From the NCBI RefSeq assembly GCF_019649055.1, contig NW_026570223.1:2790001-2854000 (forward strand): a DNA stretch of 64,000 nt, read 5' to 3'. Made by a program: the position numbers and the translations under genes. This stretch comes from Paramacrobiotus metropolitanus (taxonomy: Eukaryota; Tardigrada; Eutardigrada; Parachela; Macrobiotidae). How positions within the stretch are numbered: the first letter of the stretch is position 1; every line of letters starts with the position of its first letter. Below are positions 13,201 to 28,200 of the stretch, one piece after another. The notes beneath the pieces are model-generated. The model made no database searches and had not been told where the DNA came from. It was given only the letters and a program-made list of their open reading frames with translations.

Positions 13201-16200
13201 GAGCACATGCTGGCCTAGCGCCAGCCGGTCTTAGGCCAGCAGCCAAAAGCATCATGATCACAGGAGTGCTGACCGGCATGTTCTATCTTTGCTGCAGCAC
13301 TACCGACACAACAACCACTCCCACCACGACAGACACGACAACAACCGCGACCAGTACTGATACGACAACGGACACTACCACAACTGACACGACGACAAGC
13401 ACCGCCAGTACGTCGACGGACACTAGCACCGATACCAGCACGTCTACAGTGTCCAGTACGGATACTACCACTGACACGACATCGACGTCCACGGACACGA
13501 CCACCAGTACTGACACAACGTCCACGTCCACGGACACGACCACTAGTACTGACAGGTAACTTAGCGGCGGCGGGACTTGTAACATTGAGATTGTGTTTCT
13601 GAGTGCGGTCGGCCGAATGGAATGTTTTGGAGAATAGCAAAGCCCCCGGTTTTTGCACGCAGGAAAGAGTAGGCAGTCGAGAACAGTTTGGGAGTCTGAC
13701 ATAACGCGCTTAGCTCCAAGGGGGTAGTGGATTAGTCGGAGCAGTGAGAAAAATCGTTGAGCACATGCTGGCCTAGCGCCAGCCGGTCTTAGGCTAGCAG
13801 CCAAAAGCATCATGATCACAGGAGTGCTGACCGGCATGTTCTATCTTTGCTGCAGCACTACCGACACAACAACCACTCCCACCACGACAGACACGACAAC
13901 AACCGCGACCAGTACTGATACGACAACGGACACAACCACAACTGACACGACGACAAGCACCGCCAGTACGTCGACGGACACTAGCACCGATACCAGCACG
14001 TCTACAGTGTCCAGTACGGATACTACCACTGACACGACATCGACGTCCACGGACACGACCACCAGTACTGACACAACGTCCACGTCCACGGACACGACCA
14101 CCAGTACTGACAGGTAACTTAGCGGCGACGGGACTTGTAACATTGAGATTGTGTTTCTGAGTGCGGTCGGCCAAATGGAATGTTTTGGAGAATAGCAAAG
14201 CCCCCGGTTTCAGCACGCAGGAAAGAGTAGGCAGTCGAGAACGGGTTGGGCGTCTGACATAACGCGCTTAGCTCCAAGGGGTAGTGGATTAGTCGGAGCA
14301 GTGAGAAAATCGTTGAGCACATGCTGGCCTAGCGCCAGCCGGTCTTAGGCCAGCAGCCAAAAGCATCATGATCACAGGGAGTGCTGACCGGCATGTTCTA
14401 TCTTTGCTGCAGCACTACCGACACAACAACCACTCCCACCACGACAGACACGACAACAACCGCGACCAGTACTGATACGACAACGGACACTACCACAACT
14501 GACACGACGACAAGCACCGCCAGTACGTCGACGGACACTAGCACCGATACCAGCACGTCTACAGTGTCCAGTACGGATACTACCACTGACACGACATCGA
14601 CGTCCACGGACACGACCACCAGTACTGACACAACGTCCACGTCCACGGACACGACCACCAGTACTGACAGGTAACTTAGCGGCGACGGGACTTGTAACAT
14701 TGAGATTGTGTTTCTGAGTGCGGTCGGCCGAATGGAATGTTTTGGAGAATAGCAAAGCCCCCGGTTTTGCACGCAGGAAAGAGTAGGCAGTCGAGGACGG
14801 GTTGGGAGTCTGACATAAGGGGTAGTGGATTAGTCGGAGCAGTGAGAAAAATCGTTGAGCACATGCTGGCCTAGCGCCAGCCGGTCTTAGGCCAGCAGCC
14901 AAAAGCATCATGGTCACAGGGAGTGCTGACCGGCATGTTCTATCTTTGCTGCAGCACTACCGACACAACAACCACTCCCACCACGACAGACACGACAACA
15001 ACCGCGACCAGTACTGATACGACAACGGACACTACCACAACTGACACGACGACAAGCACCGCCAGTACGTCGACGGACACTAGCACCGATACCAGCACGT
15101 CTACAGTGTCCAGTACGGATACTACCACTGACACGACATCGACGTCCACGGACACGACCACCAGTACTGACACAACGTCCACGTCCACGGACACGACCAC
15201 CAGTACTGACAGGTAACTTAGCGGCGACGGGACTTGTAACATTGAGATTGTGTTTCTGAGTGCGGTCGGCCGAATGGAATGTTTTGGAGAATAGCAAAGC
15301 CCCCGGTTTTGCACGCAGGAAAGAGTAGGCAGTCGAGAACGGGTTGGGAGTCTGACATAACGCGCTTAGCTCCAAGGGGGTAGTGGATTAGTCGGAGCAG
15401 TGAGAAAAATCGTTGAGCACATGCTGGCCAGGCGCCAGCCGGTCTTAGGCCAGCAGCCAAAAGCATCATGGTCACAGGGAGTGCTGACCGGCATGTTCTA
15501 TCTTTGCTGCAGCACTACCGACACAACAACCACTCCCACCACGACAGACACGACAACAACCGCGACCAGTACTGATACGACAACGGACACTACCACAACT
15601 GACACGACGACAAGCACCGCCAGTACGTCGACGGACACTAGCACCGATACCAGCACGTCTACAGTGTCCAGTACGGATACTACCACTGACACGACATCGA
15701 CGTCCACGGACACGACCACCAGTACTGACACAACGTCCACGTCCACGGACACGACCACCAGTACTGACAGGTAACTTAGCGGCGACGGGACTTGTAACAT
15801 TGAGATTGTGTTTCTGAGTGCGGTCGGCCGAATGGAATGTTTTGGAGAATAGCAAAGCCCCCGGTTTTGCACGCAGGAAAGAGTAGGCAGTCGAGAACGG
15901 GTTGGGAGTCTGACATAACGCGCTTAGCTCCAAGGGGGTAGTGGATTAGTCGGAGCAGTGAGAAAAATCGTTGAGCACATGCTGGCCTAGGCGCCAGCCG
16001 GTCTTAGGCCAGCAGCCAAAAGCATCATGGTCACAGGGAGTGCTGACCGGCATGTTCTATCTTTGCTGCAGCACTACCGACACAACAACCACTCCCACCA
16101 CGACAGACACGACAACAACCGCGACCAGTACTGATACGACAACGGACACTACCACAACTGACACGACGACAAGCACCGCCAGTACGTCGACGGACACTAG

Positions 16201-19200
16201 CACCGATACCAGCACGTCTACAGTGTCCAGTACGGATACTACCACTGACACGACATCGACGTCCACGGACACGACCACCAGTACTGACACAACGTCCACG
16301 TCCACGGACACGACCACCAGTACTGACAGGTAACTTAGCGGCGACGGGACTTGTAACATTGAGATTGTGTTTCTGAGTGCGGTCGGCCGAATGGAATGTT
16401 TTGGAGAATAGCAAAGCCCCCGGTTTTTGCACGCAGGAAAGAGTAGGCAGTCGAGAACGGGTTGGGAGTCTGACATAACGCGCTTAGCTCCAAGGGGTAG
16501 TGGATTAGTCGGAGCAGTGAGAAAAATCGTTGAGCACATGCTGGCCTAGCGCCAGCCGGTCTTAGGCCAGCAGCCAAAAGCATCATGATCACAGGAGTGC
16601 TGACCGGCATGTTCTATCTTTGCTGCAGCACTACCGACACAACAACCACTCCCACCACGACAGACACGACAACAACCGCGACCAGTACTGATACGACAAC
16701 GGACACTACCACAACTGACACGACGACAAGCACCGCCAGTACGTCGACGGACACTAGCACCGATACCAGCACGTCTACAGTGTCCAGTACGGATACTACC
16801 ACTGACACGACATCGACGTCCACGGACACGACCACCAGTACTGACACAACGTCCACGTCCACGGACACGACCACCAGTACTGACAGGTAACTTAGCGGCG
16901 ACGGGACTTGTAACATTGAGATTGTGTTTCTGAGTGCGGTCGGCCGAATGGAATGTTTTGGAGAATAGCAAAGCCCCCGGTTTTTGCACGCAGGAAAGAG
17001 TAGGCAGTCGAGAACGGGTTTGGGAGTCTGACATAACGCGCTTAGCTCCAAGGGGTAGTGGATTAGTCGGAGCAGTGAGAAAAATCGTTGAGCACATGCT
17101 GGCCTAGCGCCAGCCGGTCTTAGGCCAGCAGCCAAAAGCATCATGATCACAGGGAGTGCTGACCGGCATGTTCTATCTTTGCTGCAGCACTACCGACACA
17201 ACAACCACTCCCACCACGACAGACACGACAACAACCGCGACCAGTACTGATACGACAACGGACACTACCACAACTGACACGACGACAAGCACCGCCAGTA
17301 CGTCGACGGACACTAGCACCGATACCAGCACGTCTACAGTGTCCAGTACGGATACTACCACTGACACGACATCGACGTCCACGGACACGACCACCAGTAC
17401 TGACACAACGTCCACGTCCACGGACACGACCACCAGTACTGACAGGTAACTTAGCGGCGACGGGACTTGTAACATTGAGATTGTGTTTCTGAGTGCGGTC
17501 GGCCGAATGGAATGTTTTGGAGAATAGCAAAGCCCCCGGTTTTTGCACGCAGGAAAGAGTAGGCAGTCGAGAACGGGTTGGGAGTCTGACATAACGCGCT
17601 TAGCTCCAAGGGGGTAGTGGATTAGTCGGAGCAGTGAGAAAAATCGTTGAGCACATGCTGGCCTAGCGCCAGCCGGTCTTAGGCTAGCAGCCAAAAGCAT
17701 CATGATCACAGGGAGTGCTGACCGGCATGTTCTATCTTTGCTGCAGCACTACCGACACAACAACCACTCCCACCACGACAGACACGACAACAACCGCGAC
17801 CAGTACTGATACGACAACGGACACTACCACAACTGACACGACGACAAGCACCGCCAGTACGTCGACGGACACTAGCACCGATACCAGCACGTCTACAGTG
17901 TCCAGTACGGATACTACCACTGACACGACATCGACGTCCACGGACACGACCACCAGTACTGACACAACGTCCACGTCCACGGACACGACCACCAGTACTG
18001 ACAGGTAACTTAGCGGCGACGGGACTTGTAACATTGAGATTGTGTTTCTGAGTGCGGTCGGCCGAATGGAATGTTTTGGAGAATAGCAAAGCCCCCGGTT
18101 TTTGCACGCAGGAAAGAGTAGGCAGTCGAGAACGGGTTGGGAGTCTGACATAACGCGCTTAGCTCCAAGGGGGTAGTGGATTAGTCGGAGCAGTGAGAAA
18201 AATCGTTGAGCACATGCTGGCCAGGCGCCAGCCGGTCTTAGGCCAGCAGCCAAAAGCATCATGGTCACAGGGAGTGCTGACCGGCATGTTCTATCTTTGC
18301 TGCAGCACTACCGACACAACAACCACTCCCACCACGACAGACACGACAACAACCGCGACCAGTACTGATACGACAACGGACACAACCACAACTGACACGA
18401 CGACAAGCACCGCCAGTACGTCGACGGACACTAGCACCGATACCAGCACGTCTACAGTGTCCAGTACGGATACTACCACTGACACGACATCGACGTCCAC
18501 GGACACGACCACCAGTACTGACACAACGTCCACGTCCACGGACACGACCACCAGTACTGACAGGTAACTTAGCAGCGACGGGACTTGTAACATTGAGATT
18601 GTGTTTCTGAGTGCGGTCGGCCGAATGGAATGTTTTGGAGAATAGCAAAGCCCCCGGTTTTTGCACGCAGGAAAGAGTAGGCAGTCGAGAACGGGTTGGG
18701 AGTCTGACATAACGCGCTTAGCTCCAAGGGGTAGTGGATTAGCCGGAGCAGTGAGAAAATCGTTGAGCACATGCTGGCCAGGCGCCAGCCGGTCTTAGGC
18801 CAGCAGCCAAAAGCATCATGGTCACAGGAGTGCTGACCGGCATGTTCTATCTTTGCTGCAGCACTACCGACACAACAACCACTCCCACCACGACAGACAC
18901 GACAACAACCGCGACCAGTACTGATACGACAACGGACACTACCACAACTGACACGACGACAAGCACCGCCAGTACGTCGACGGACACTAGCACCGATACC
19001 AGCACGTCTACAGTGTCCAGTACGGATACTACCACTGACACGACATCGACGTCCACGGACACGACCACCAGTACTGACACAACGTCCACGTCCACGGACA
19101 CGACCACCAGTACTGACAGGTAACTTAGCGGCGACGGGACTTGTAACATTGAGATTGTGTTTCTGAGTGCGGTCGGCCGAATGGAATGTTTTGAGAATAG

Positions 19201-22200
19201 CAAAGCCCCCGGTTTTTGCACGCAGGAAAGAGTAGGCAGTCGAGAACGGGTTGGGAGTCTGACATAACGCGCTTAGCTCCAAGGGGTAGTGGATTAGTCG
19301 GAGCAGTGAGAAAATCGTTGAGCACATGCTGGCCATGCGCCAGCCGGTCTTAGGCCAGCAGCCAAAGCATCATGGTCACAGGGAGTGCTGACCGGCATGT
19401 TCTATCTTTGCTGCAGCACTACCGACACAACAACCACTCCCACCACGACAGACACGACAACAACCGCGACCAGTACTGATACGACAACGGACACTACCAC
19501 AACTGACACGACGACAAGCACCGCCAGTACGTCGACGGACACTAGCACCGATACCAGCACGTCTACAGTGTCCAGTACGGATACTACCACTGACACGACA
19601 TCGACGTCCACGGACACGACCACCAGTACTGACACAACGTCCACGTCCACGGACACGACCACCAGTACTGACAGGTAACTTAGCGGCGACGGGACTTGTA
19701 ACATTGAGATTGTGTTTCTGAGTGCGGTCGGCCGAATGGAATGTTTTGGAGAATAGCAAAGCCCCCGGTTTTTGCACGCAGGAAAGAGTAGGCAGTCGAG
19801 AACGGGTTGGGAGTCTGACATAACGCGCTTAGCTCCAAGGGGTAGTGGATTAGTCGGAGCAGTGAGAAAAATCGTTGAGCACATGCTGGCCTAGCGCCAG
19901 CCGGTCTTAGGCCAGCAGCCAAAAGCATCATGATCACAGGGAGTGCTGACCGGCATGTTCTATCTTTGCTGCAGCACTACCGACACAACAACCACTCCCA
20001 CCACGACAGACACGACAACAACCGCGACCAGTACTGATACGACAACGGACACTACCACAACTGACACGACGACAAGCACCGCCAGTACGTCGACGGACAC
20101 TAGCACCGATACCAGCACGTCTACAGTGTCCAGTACGGATACTACCACTGACACGACATCGACGTCCACGGACACGACCACCAGTACTGACACAACGTCC
20201 ACGGACACGACCACCAGTACTGACAGGTAACTTAGCAGCGACGGGACTTGTAACATTGAGATTGTGTTTCTGAGTGCGGTCGGCCGAATGGAATGTTTTG
20301 GAGAATAGCAAAGCCCCGGTTTTTGCACGCAGGAAAGAGTAGGCAGTCGAGAACGGGTTGGGAGTCTGACATAACGCGCTTAGCTCCAAGGGGTAGTGGA
20401 TTAGTCGGAGCAGTGAGAAAATCGTTGAGCACATGCTGGCCAGGCGCCAGCCGGTCTTAGGCCAGCAGCCAAAAGCATCATGGTCACAGGGAGTGCTGAC
20501 CGGCATGTTCTATCTTTGCTGCAGCACTACCACCACGACAGACACGACAACAACCGCGACCAGTACTGATACGACAACGGACACTACCACAACTGACACG
20601 ACGACAAGCACCGCCAGTACGTCGACGGACACTAGCACCGATACCAGCACGTCTACAGTGTCCAGTACGGATACTACCACTGACACGACATCGACGTCCA
20701 CGGACACGACCACCAGTACTGACACAACGTCCACGGACACGACCACCAGTACTGACAGGTAACTTAGCAGCGACGGGACTTGTAACATTGAGATTGTGTT
20801 TCTGAGTGCGGTCGGCCGAATGGAATGTTTTGGAGAATAGCAAAGCCCCCGGTTTTTGCACGCAGGAAAGAGTAGGCAGTCGAGAACGGGTTGGGAGTCT
20901 GACATAACGCGCTTAGCTCCAAGGGGGTAGTGGATTAGTCGGAGCAGTGAGAAAAATCTTTGAGCACATGCTGGCCAGGCGCCAGCCGGTCTTAGGCCAG
21001 CAGCCAAAAGCATCATGGTCACAGGGAGTGCTGACCGGCATGTTCTATCTTTGCTGCAGCACTACCGACACAACAACCACTCCCACCACGACAGACACGA
21101 CAACAACCGCGACCAGTACTGATACGACAACGGACACTACCACAACTGACACGACGACAAGCACCGCCAGTACGTCGACGGACACTAGCACCGATACCAG
21201 CACGTCTACAGTGTCCAGTACGGATACTACCACTGACACGACATCGACGTCCACGGACACGACCACCAGTACTGACACAACGTCCACGTCCACGGACACG
21301 ACCACCAGTACTGACAGGTAACTTAGCGGCGACGGGACTTGTAACATTGAGATTGTGTTTCTGAGTGCGGTCGGCCGAATGGAATGTTTTGGAGAATAGC
21401 AAAGCCCCGGTTTTTGCACGCAGGAAAGAGTAGGCAGTCGAGAACGGGTTGGGAGTCTGACATAACGCGCTTAGCTCCAAGGGGTAGTGGATTAGTCGGA
21501 GCAGTGAGAAAAATCGTTGAGCACATGCTGGCCAGGCGCCAGCCGGTCTTAGGCCAGCAGCCAAAAGCATCATGGTCACAGGGAGTGCTGACCGGCATGT
21601 TCTATCTTTGCTGCAGCACTACCGACACAACAACCACTCCCACCACGACAGACACGACAACAACCGCGACCAGTACTGATACGACAACGGACACTACCAC
21701 AACTGACACGACGACAAGCACCGCCAGTACGTCGACGGACACTAGCACCGATACCAGCACGTCTACAGTGTCCAGTACGGATACTACCACTGACACGACA
21801 TCGACGTCCACGGACACGACCACCAGTACTGACACAACGTCCACGTCCACGGACACGACCACCAGTACTGACAGGTAACTTAGCAGCGACGGGACTTGTA
21901 ACATTGAGATTGTGTTTCTGAGTGCGGTCGGCCGAATGGAATGTTTTGGAGAATAGCAAAGCCCCGGTTTTGCACGCAGGAAAGAGTAGGCAGTCGAGAA
22001 CGGGTTGGGAGTCTGACATAACGCGCTTAGCTCCAAGGGGTAGTGGATTAGTCGGAGCAGTGAGAAAAATCGTTGAGCACATGCTGGCCATGCGCCAGCC
22101 GGTCTTAGGCCAGCAGCCAAAAGCATCATGGTCACAGGAGTGCTGACCGGCATGTTCTATCTTTGCTGCAGCACTACCGACACAACAACCACTCCCACCA

Positions 22201-25200
22201 CGACAGACACGACAACAACCGCGACCAGTACTGATACGACAACGGACACTACCACAACTGACACGACGACAAGTACAGTGTCCAGTACGGATACTACCAC
22301 TGACACGACATCGACGTCCACGGACACGACCACCAGTACTGACACAACGTCCACGTCCACGGACACGACCACCAGTACTGACAGGTAACTTAGCGGCGAC
22401 GGGACTTGTAACATTGAGATTGTGTTTCTGAGTGCGTCGGCCGAATGGAATGTTTTGGAGAATAGCAAAGCCCCCAGTTTTTGCACGCAGGAAAGAGTAG
22501 GCAGTCGAGAACGGGTTGGGAGTCTGACATAACGCGCTTAGCTCCAAGGGGGTAGTGGATTAGTCGGAGCAGTGAGAAAAATCGTTGAGCACATGCTGGC
22601 CATGCGCCAGCCGGTCTTAGGCCAGCAGCCAAAAGCATCATGGTCACAGGGAGTGCTGACCGGCATGTTCTATCTTTGCTGCAGCACTACCGACACAACA
22701 ACCACTCCCACCACGACAGACACGACAACAACCGCGACCAGTACTGATACGACAACGGACACTACCACAACTGACACGACGACAAGCACCGCCAGTACGT
22801 CGACGGACACTAGCACCGATACCAGCACGTCTACAGTGTCCAGTACGGATACTACCACTGACACGACATCGACGTCCACGGACACGACCACCAGTACTGA
22901 CACAACGTCCACGTCCACGGACACGACCACCAGTACTGACAGGTAACTTAGCGGCGACGGGACTTGTAACATTGAGATTGTGTTTCTGAGTGCGGTCGGC
23001 CGAATGGAATGTTTTGGAGAATAGCAAAGCCCCGGTTTTGCACGCAGGAAAGAGTAGGCAGTCGAAAACGGGTTGGGAGTCTGACATAACGCGCTTAGCT
23101 CCAAGGGGTAGTGGATTAGTCGGAGCAGTGAGAAAAATCGTTGAGCACATGCTGGCCAGGCGCCAGCCGGTCTTAGCCAGCAGCCAAAAGCATCATGGTC
23201 ACAGGGAGTGCTGACCGGCATGTTCTATCTTTGCTGCAGCACTACCGACACAACAACCACTCCCACCACGACAGACACGACAACAACCGCGACCAGTACT
23301 GATACGACAACGGACACTACCACAACTGACACGACGACAAGCACCGCCAGTACGTCGACGGACACTAGCACCGATACCAGCACGTCTACAGTGTCCAGTA
23401 CGGATACTACCACTGACACGACATCGACGTCCACGGACACGACCACCAGTACTGACACAACGTCCACGTCCACGGACACGACCACCAGTACTGACAGGTA
23501 ACTTAGCAGCGACGGGACTTGTAACATTGAGATTGTGTTTCTGAGTGCGGTCGGCCGAATGGAATGTTTTAGAGAATAGCAAAGCCCCCGGTTTTTGCAC
23601 GCAGGAAAGAGTAGGCAGTCGAGAACGGGTTGGGAGTCTGACATAACGCGCTTAGCTCCAAGGGGGTAGTGGATTAGTCGGAGCAGTGAGAAAAATCGTT
23701 GAGCACATGCTGGCCAGGCGCCAGCCGGTCTTAGGCCAGCAGCCAAAAGCATCATGGTCACAGGGAGTGCTGACCGGCATGTTCTATCTTTGCTGCAGCA
23801 CTACCGACACAACAACCACTCCCACCACGACAGACACGACAACAACCGCGACCAGTACTGATACGACAACGGACACTACCACAACTGACACGACGACAAG
23901 TACAGTGTCCAGTACGGATACTACCACTGACACGACATCGACGTCCACGGACACGACCACCAGTACTGACACAACGTCCACGTCCACGGACACGACCACC
24001 AGTACTGACAGGTAACTTAGCGGCGACGGGACTTGTAACATTGAGATTGTGTTTCTGAGTGCGTCGGCCGAATGGAATGTTTTGGAGAATAGCAAAGCCC
24101 CCGGTTTTTGCACGCAGGAAAGAGTAGGCAGTCGAGAACGGGTTGGGAGTCTGACATAACGCGCTTAGCTCCAAGGGGGTAGTGGATTAGTCGGAGCAGT
24201 GAGAAAAATCGTTGAGCACATGCTGGCCATGCGCCAGCCGGTCTTAGGCCAGCAGCCAAAAGCATCATGGTCACAGGGAGTGCTGACCGGCATGTTCTAT
24301 CTTTGCTGCAGCACTACCGACACAACAACCACTCCCACCACGACAGACACGACAACAACCGCGACCAGTACTGATACGACAACGGACACTACCACAACTG
24401 ACACGACGACAAGTACAGTGTCCAGTACGGATACTACCACTGACACGACATCGACGTCCACGGACACGACCACCAGTACTGACACAACGTCCACGTCCAC
24501 GGACACGACCACCAGTACTGACAGGTAACTTAGCGGCGACGGGACTTGTAACATTGAGATTGTGTTTCTGAGTGCGTCGGCCGAATGGAATGTTTTGGAG
24601 AATAGCAAAGCCCCCGGTTTTTGCACGCAGGAAAGAGTAGGCAGTCGAGAACGGGTTGGGAGTCTGACATAACGCGCTTAGCTCCAAGGGGGTAGTGGAT
24701 TAGTCGGAGCAGTGAGAAAAATCGTTGAGCACATGCTGGCCATGCGCCAGCCGGTCTTAGGCCAGCAGCCAAAAGCATCATGGTCACAGGGAGTGCTGAC
24801 CGGCATGTTCTATCTTTGCTGCAGCACTACCGACACAACAACCACTCCCACCACGACAGACACGACAACAACCGCGACCAGTACTGATACGACAACGGAC
24901 ACTACCACAACTGACACGACGACAAGTACAGTGTCCAGTACGGATACTACCACTGACACGACATCGACGTCCACGGACACGACCACCAGTACTGACACAA
25001 CGTCCACGTCCACGGACACGACCACCAGTACTGACAGGTAACTTAGCGGCGACGGGACTTGTAACATTGAGATTGTGTTTCTGAGTGCGGTCGGCCGAAT
25101 GGAATGTTTTGGAGAATAGCAAAGCCCCGGTTTTTGCACGCAGGAAAGAGTAGGCAGTCGAGAACGGGTTGGGAGTCTGACATAACGCGCTTAGCTCCAA

Positions 25201-28200
25201 GGGGTAGTGGATTAGTCGGAGCAGTGAGAAAAATCGTTGAGCACATGCTGGCCTAGCGCCAGCCGGTCTTAGGCTAGCAGCCAAAAGCATCATGATCACA
25301 GGGAGTGCTGACCGGCATGTTCTATCTTTGCTGCAGCACTACCGACACAACAACCACTCCCACTACGACAGACACGACAACAACCGCGACCAGTACTGAT
25401 ACGACAACGGACACTACCACAACTCTCACGACGACAAGCACCGCCAGTACGTCGACGGACACTAGCACCGATACCAGCACGTCTACAGTGTCCAGTACGG
25501 ACACTACCACTGACACGACATCGACGTCCACGGACACGACCACCAGTACTGACAGGTAACTTAGCGGCGACGGGACTTGTAACATTGAGATTGTGTTTCT
25601 GAGTGCGGTCGGCCGAATGGAATGTTTTGGAGAATAGCAAAGCCCCCGGTTTTTGCACGCAGGAAAGAGTAGGCAGTCGAGAACGGGTTGGGAGTCTGAC
25701 ATAACGCGCTTAGCTCCAAGGGGGTAGTGGATTAGTCGGAGCAGTGAGAAAAATCGTTGAGCACATGCTGGCCAGGCGCCAGCCGGTCTTAGGCCAGCAG
25801 CCAAAAGCATCATGGTCACAGGAGTGCTGACCGGCATGTTCTATCTTTGCTGCAGCACTACCGACACAACAACCACTCCCACCACGACAGACACGACAAC
25901 AACCGCGACCAGTACTGATACGACAACGGACACTACCACAACTGACACGACGACAAGTACAGTGTCCAGTACGGATACTACCACTGACACGACATCGACG
26001 TCCACGGACACGACCACCAGTACTGACACAACGTCCACGTCCACGGACACGACCACCAGTACTGACAGGTAACTTAGCGGCGACGGGACTTGTAACATTG
26101 AGATTGTGTTTCTGAGTGCGGTCGGCCGAATGGAATGTTTTGGAGAATAGCAAAGCCCCCGGTTTTTGCACGCAGGAAAGAGTAGGCAGTCGAGAACGGG
26201 TTGGGAGTCTGACATAACGCGCTTAGCTCCAAGGGGGTAGTGGATTAGTCGGAGCAGTGAGAAAAATCGTTGAGCACATGCTGGCCTAGCGCCAGCCGGT
26301 CTTAGGCTAGCAGCCAAAGCATCATGATCACAGGAGTGCTGACCGGCATGTTCTATCTTTGCTGCAGCACTACCGACACAACAACCACTCCCACTACGAC
26401 AGACACGACAACAACCGCGACCAGTACTGATACGACAACGGACACTACCACAACTCTCACGACGACAAGCACCGCCAGTACGTCGACGGACACTAGCACC
26501 GATACCAGCACGTCTACAGTGTCCAGTACGGACACTACCACTGACACGACATCGACGTCCACGGACACGACCACCAGTACTGACAGGTAACTTAGCGGCG
26601 ACGGGACTTGTAACATTGAGATTGTGTTTCTGAGTGCGGTCGGCCGAATGGAATGTTTTGGAGAATAGCAAAGCCCCCGGGTTTTGCACGCAGGAAAGAG
26701 TAGGCAGTCGAGAACGGGTTGGGAGTCTGACATAACGCGCTTAGCTCCAAGGGGGTAGTGGATTAGTTGGAGCAGTGAGACAAATCGTTGAGCACATGCT
26801 GGTCATGCGCCAGCCGGTCTTAGGCCAGCAGCCAAAAGCATCATGGTCACAGGGAGTGCTGACCGGCATTTTCTATCTTTGCTGCAGCACTACCGACACA
26901 ACAACCACTCCCACTACGACAGACACGACAACAACCGCGACCAGTACTGATACGACAACGGACACTACCACAACTGACACGACGACAAGCACCTCCAGTA
27001 CGTCGACGGACACTAGCACCGATACCAGCACGTCTACAGTGTCCAGTACGGATACTACCACTGACACGACATCGACGTCCACGGACACGACCACCAGTAC
27101 TGACACAACGTCCACGTCCACGGACACGACCACCAGTACTGACAGGTAACTTAGCGGCGACGGGACTTGTAACATTGAGATTGTGTTTCTGAGTGCGGTC
27201 GGCCGAATGGAATGTTTTGGAGAATAGCAAAGCCCCCGGTTTTAGCACGCAGGAAAGAGTAGGCAGTCGAGAACGGGTTGGGAGTCTGACATAACGCGCT
27301 TAGCTCCAAGGGGGTAGTGGATTAGTCGGAGCAGTGAGGAAAATCGTTGAGCACATGCTGGCCTAGCGCCAGCCGGTCTTAGGCTAGCAGCCAAAAGCAT
27401 CATGATCACAGGGAGTGCTGACCGGCATGTTCTATCTTTGCTGCAGCACTACCGACACAACAACCACTCCCACTACGACAGACACGACAACAACCGCGAC
27501 CAGTACTGATACGACAACGGACACTACCACAACTGGCACGACGACAAGCACCGCCAGTACGTCGACGGACACTAGCACCGATACCAGCACGTCTACAGTG
27601 TCCAGTACGGATACTACCACTGACACGACATCGACGTCCACGGACACGACCACCAGTACTGACACAACGTCCACGTCCACGGACACGACCACCAGTACTG
27701 ACAGGTAACTTAGCGGCGAGGGGACTTGTTACATTGAGATTGTGGTTCTGAGTGCGGTCGGCCGAATGGAATGTTTTGGAGAATAGCAAAGCCCCCGGTT
27801 TTAGCACGCAGGAAAGAGTAGGCAGTCGAGAACGGGTTGGGAGTCTGACATAACGCGCTTAGCTCCAAGGGGGTAGTGGATTAGTCGGAGCAGTGAGAAA
27901 AATCGTTGAGCACATGCTGGCCTAGCGCCAGCCGGTCTTAGGCTAGCAGCCAAAAGCATCATGATCACAGGGAGTGCTGACCGGCATGTTCTATCTTTGC
28001 TGCAGCACTACCGACACAACAACCACTCCCACCACGACAGACACGACAACAACCGCGACCAGTACTGATACGACAACGGACACTACCACAACTGACACGA
28101 CGACAAGCACCGCCAGTACGTCGACGGACACTAGCACCGATACCAGCACGTCTACAGTGTCCAGTACGGATACTACAACTGACACGACATCGACGTCCAC

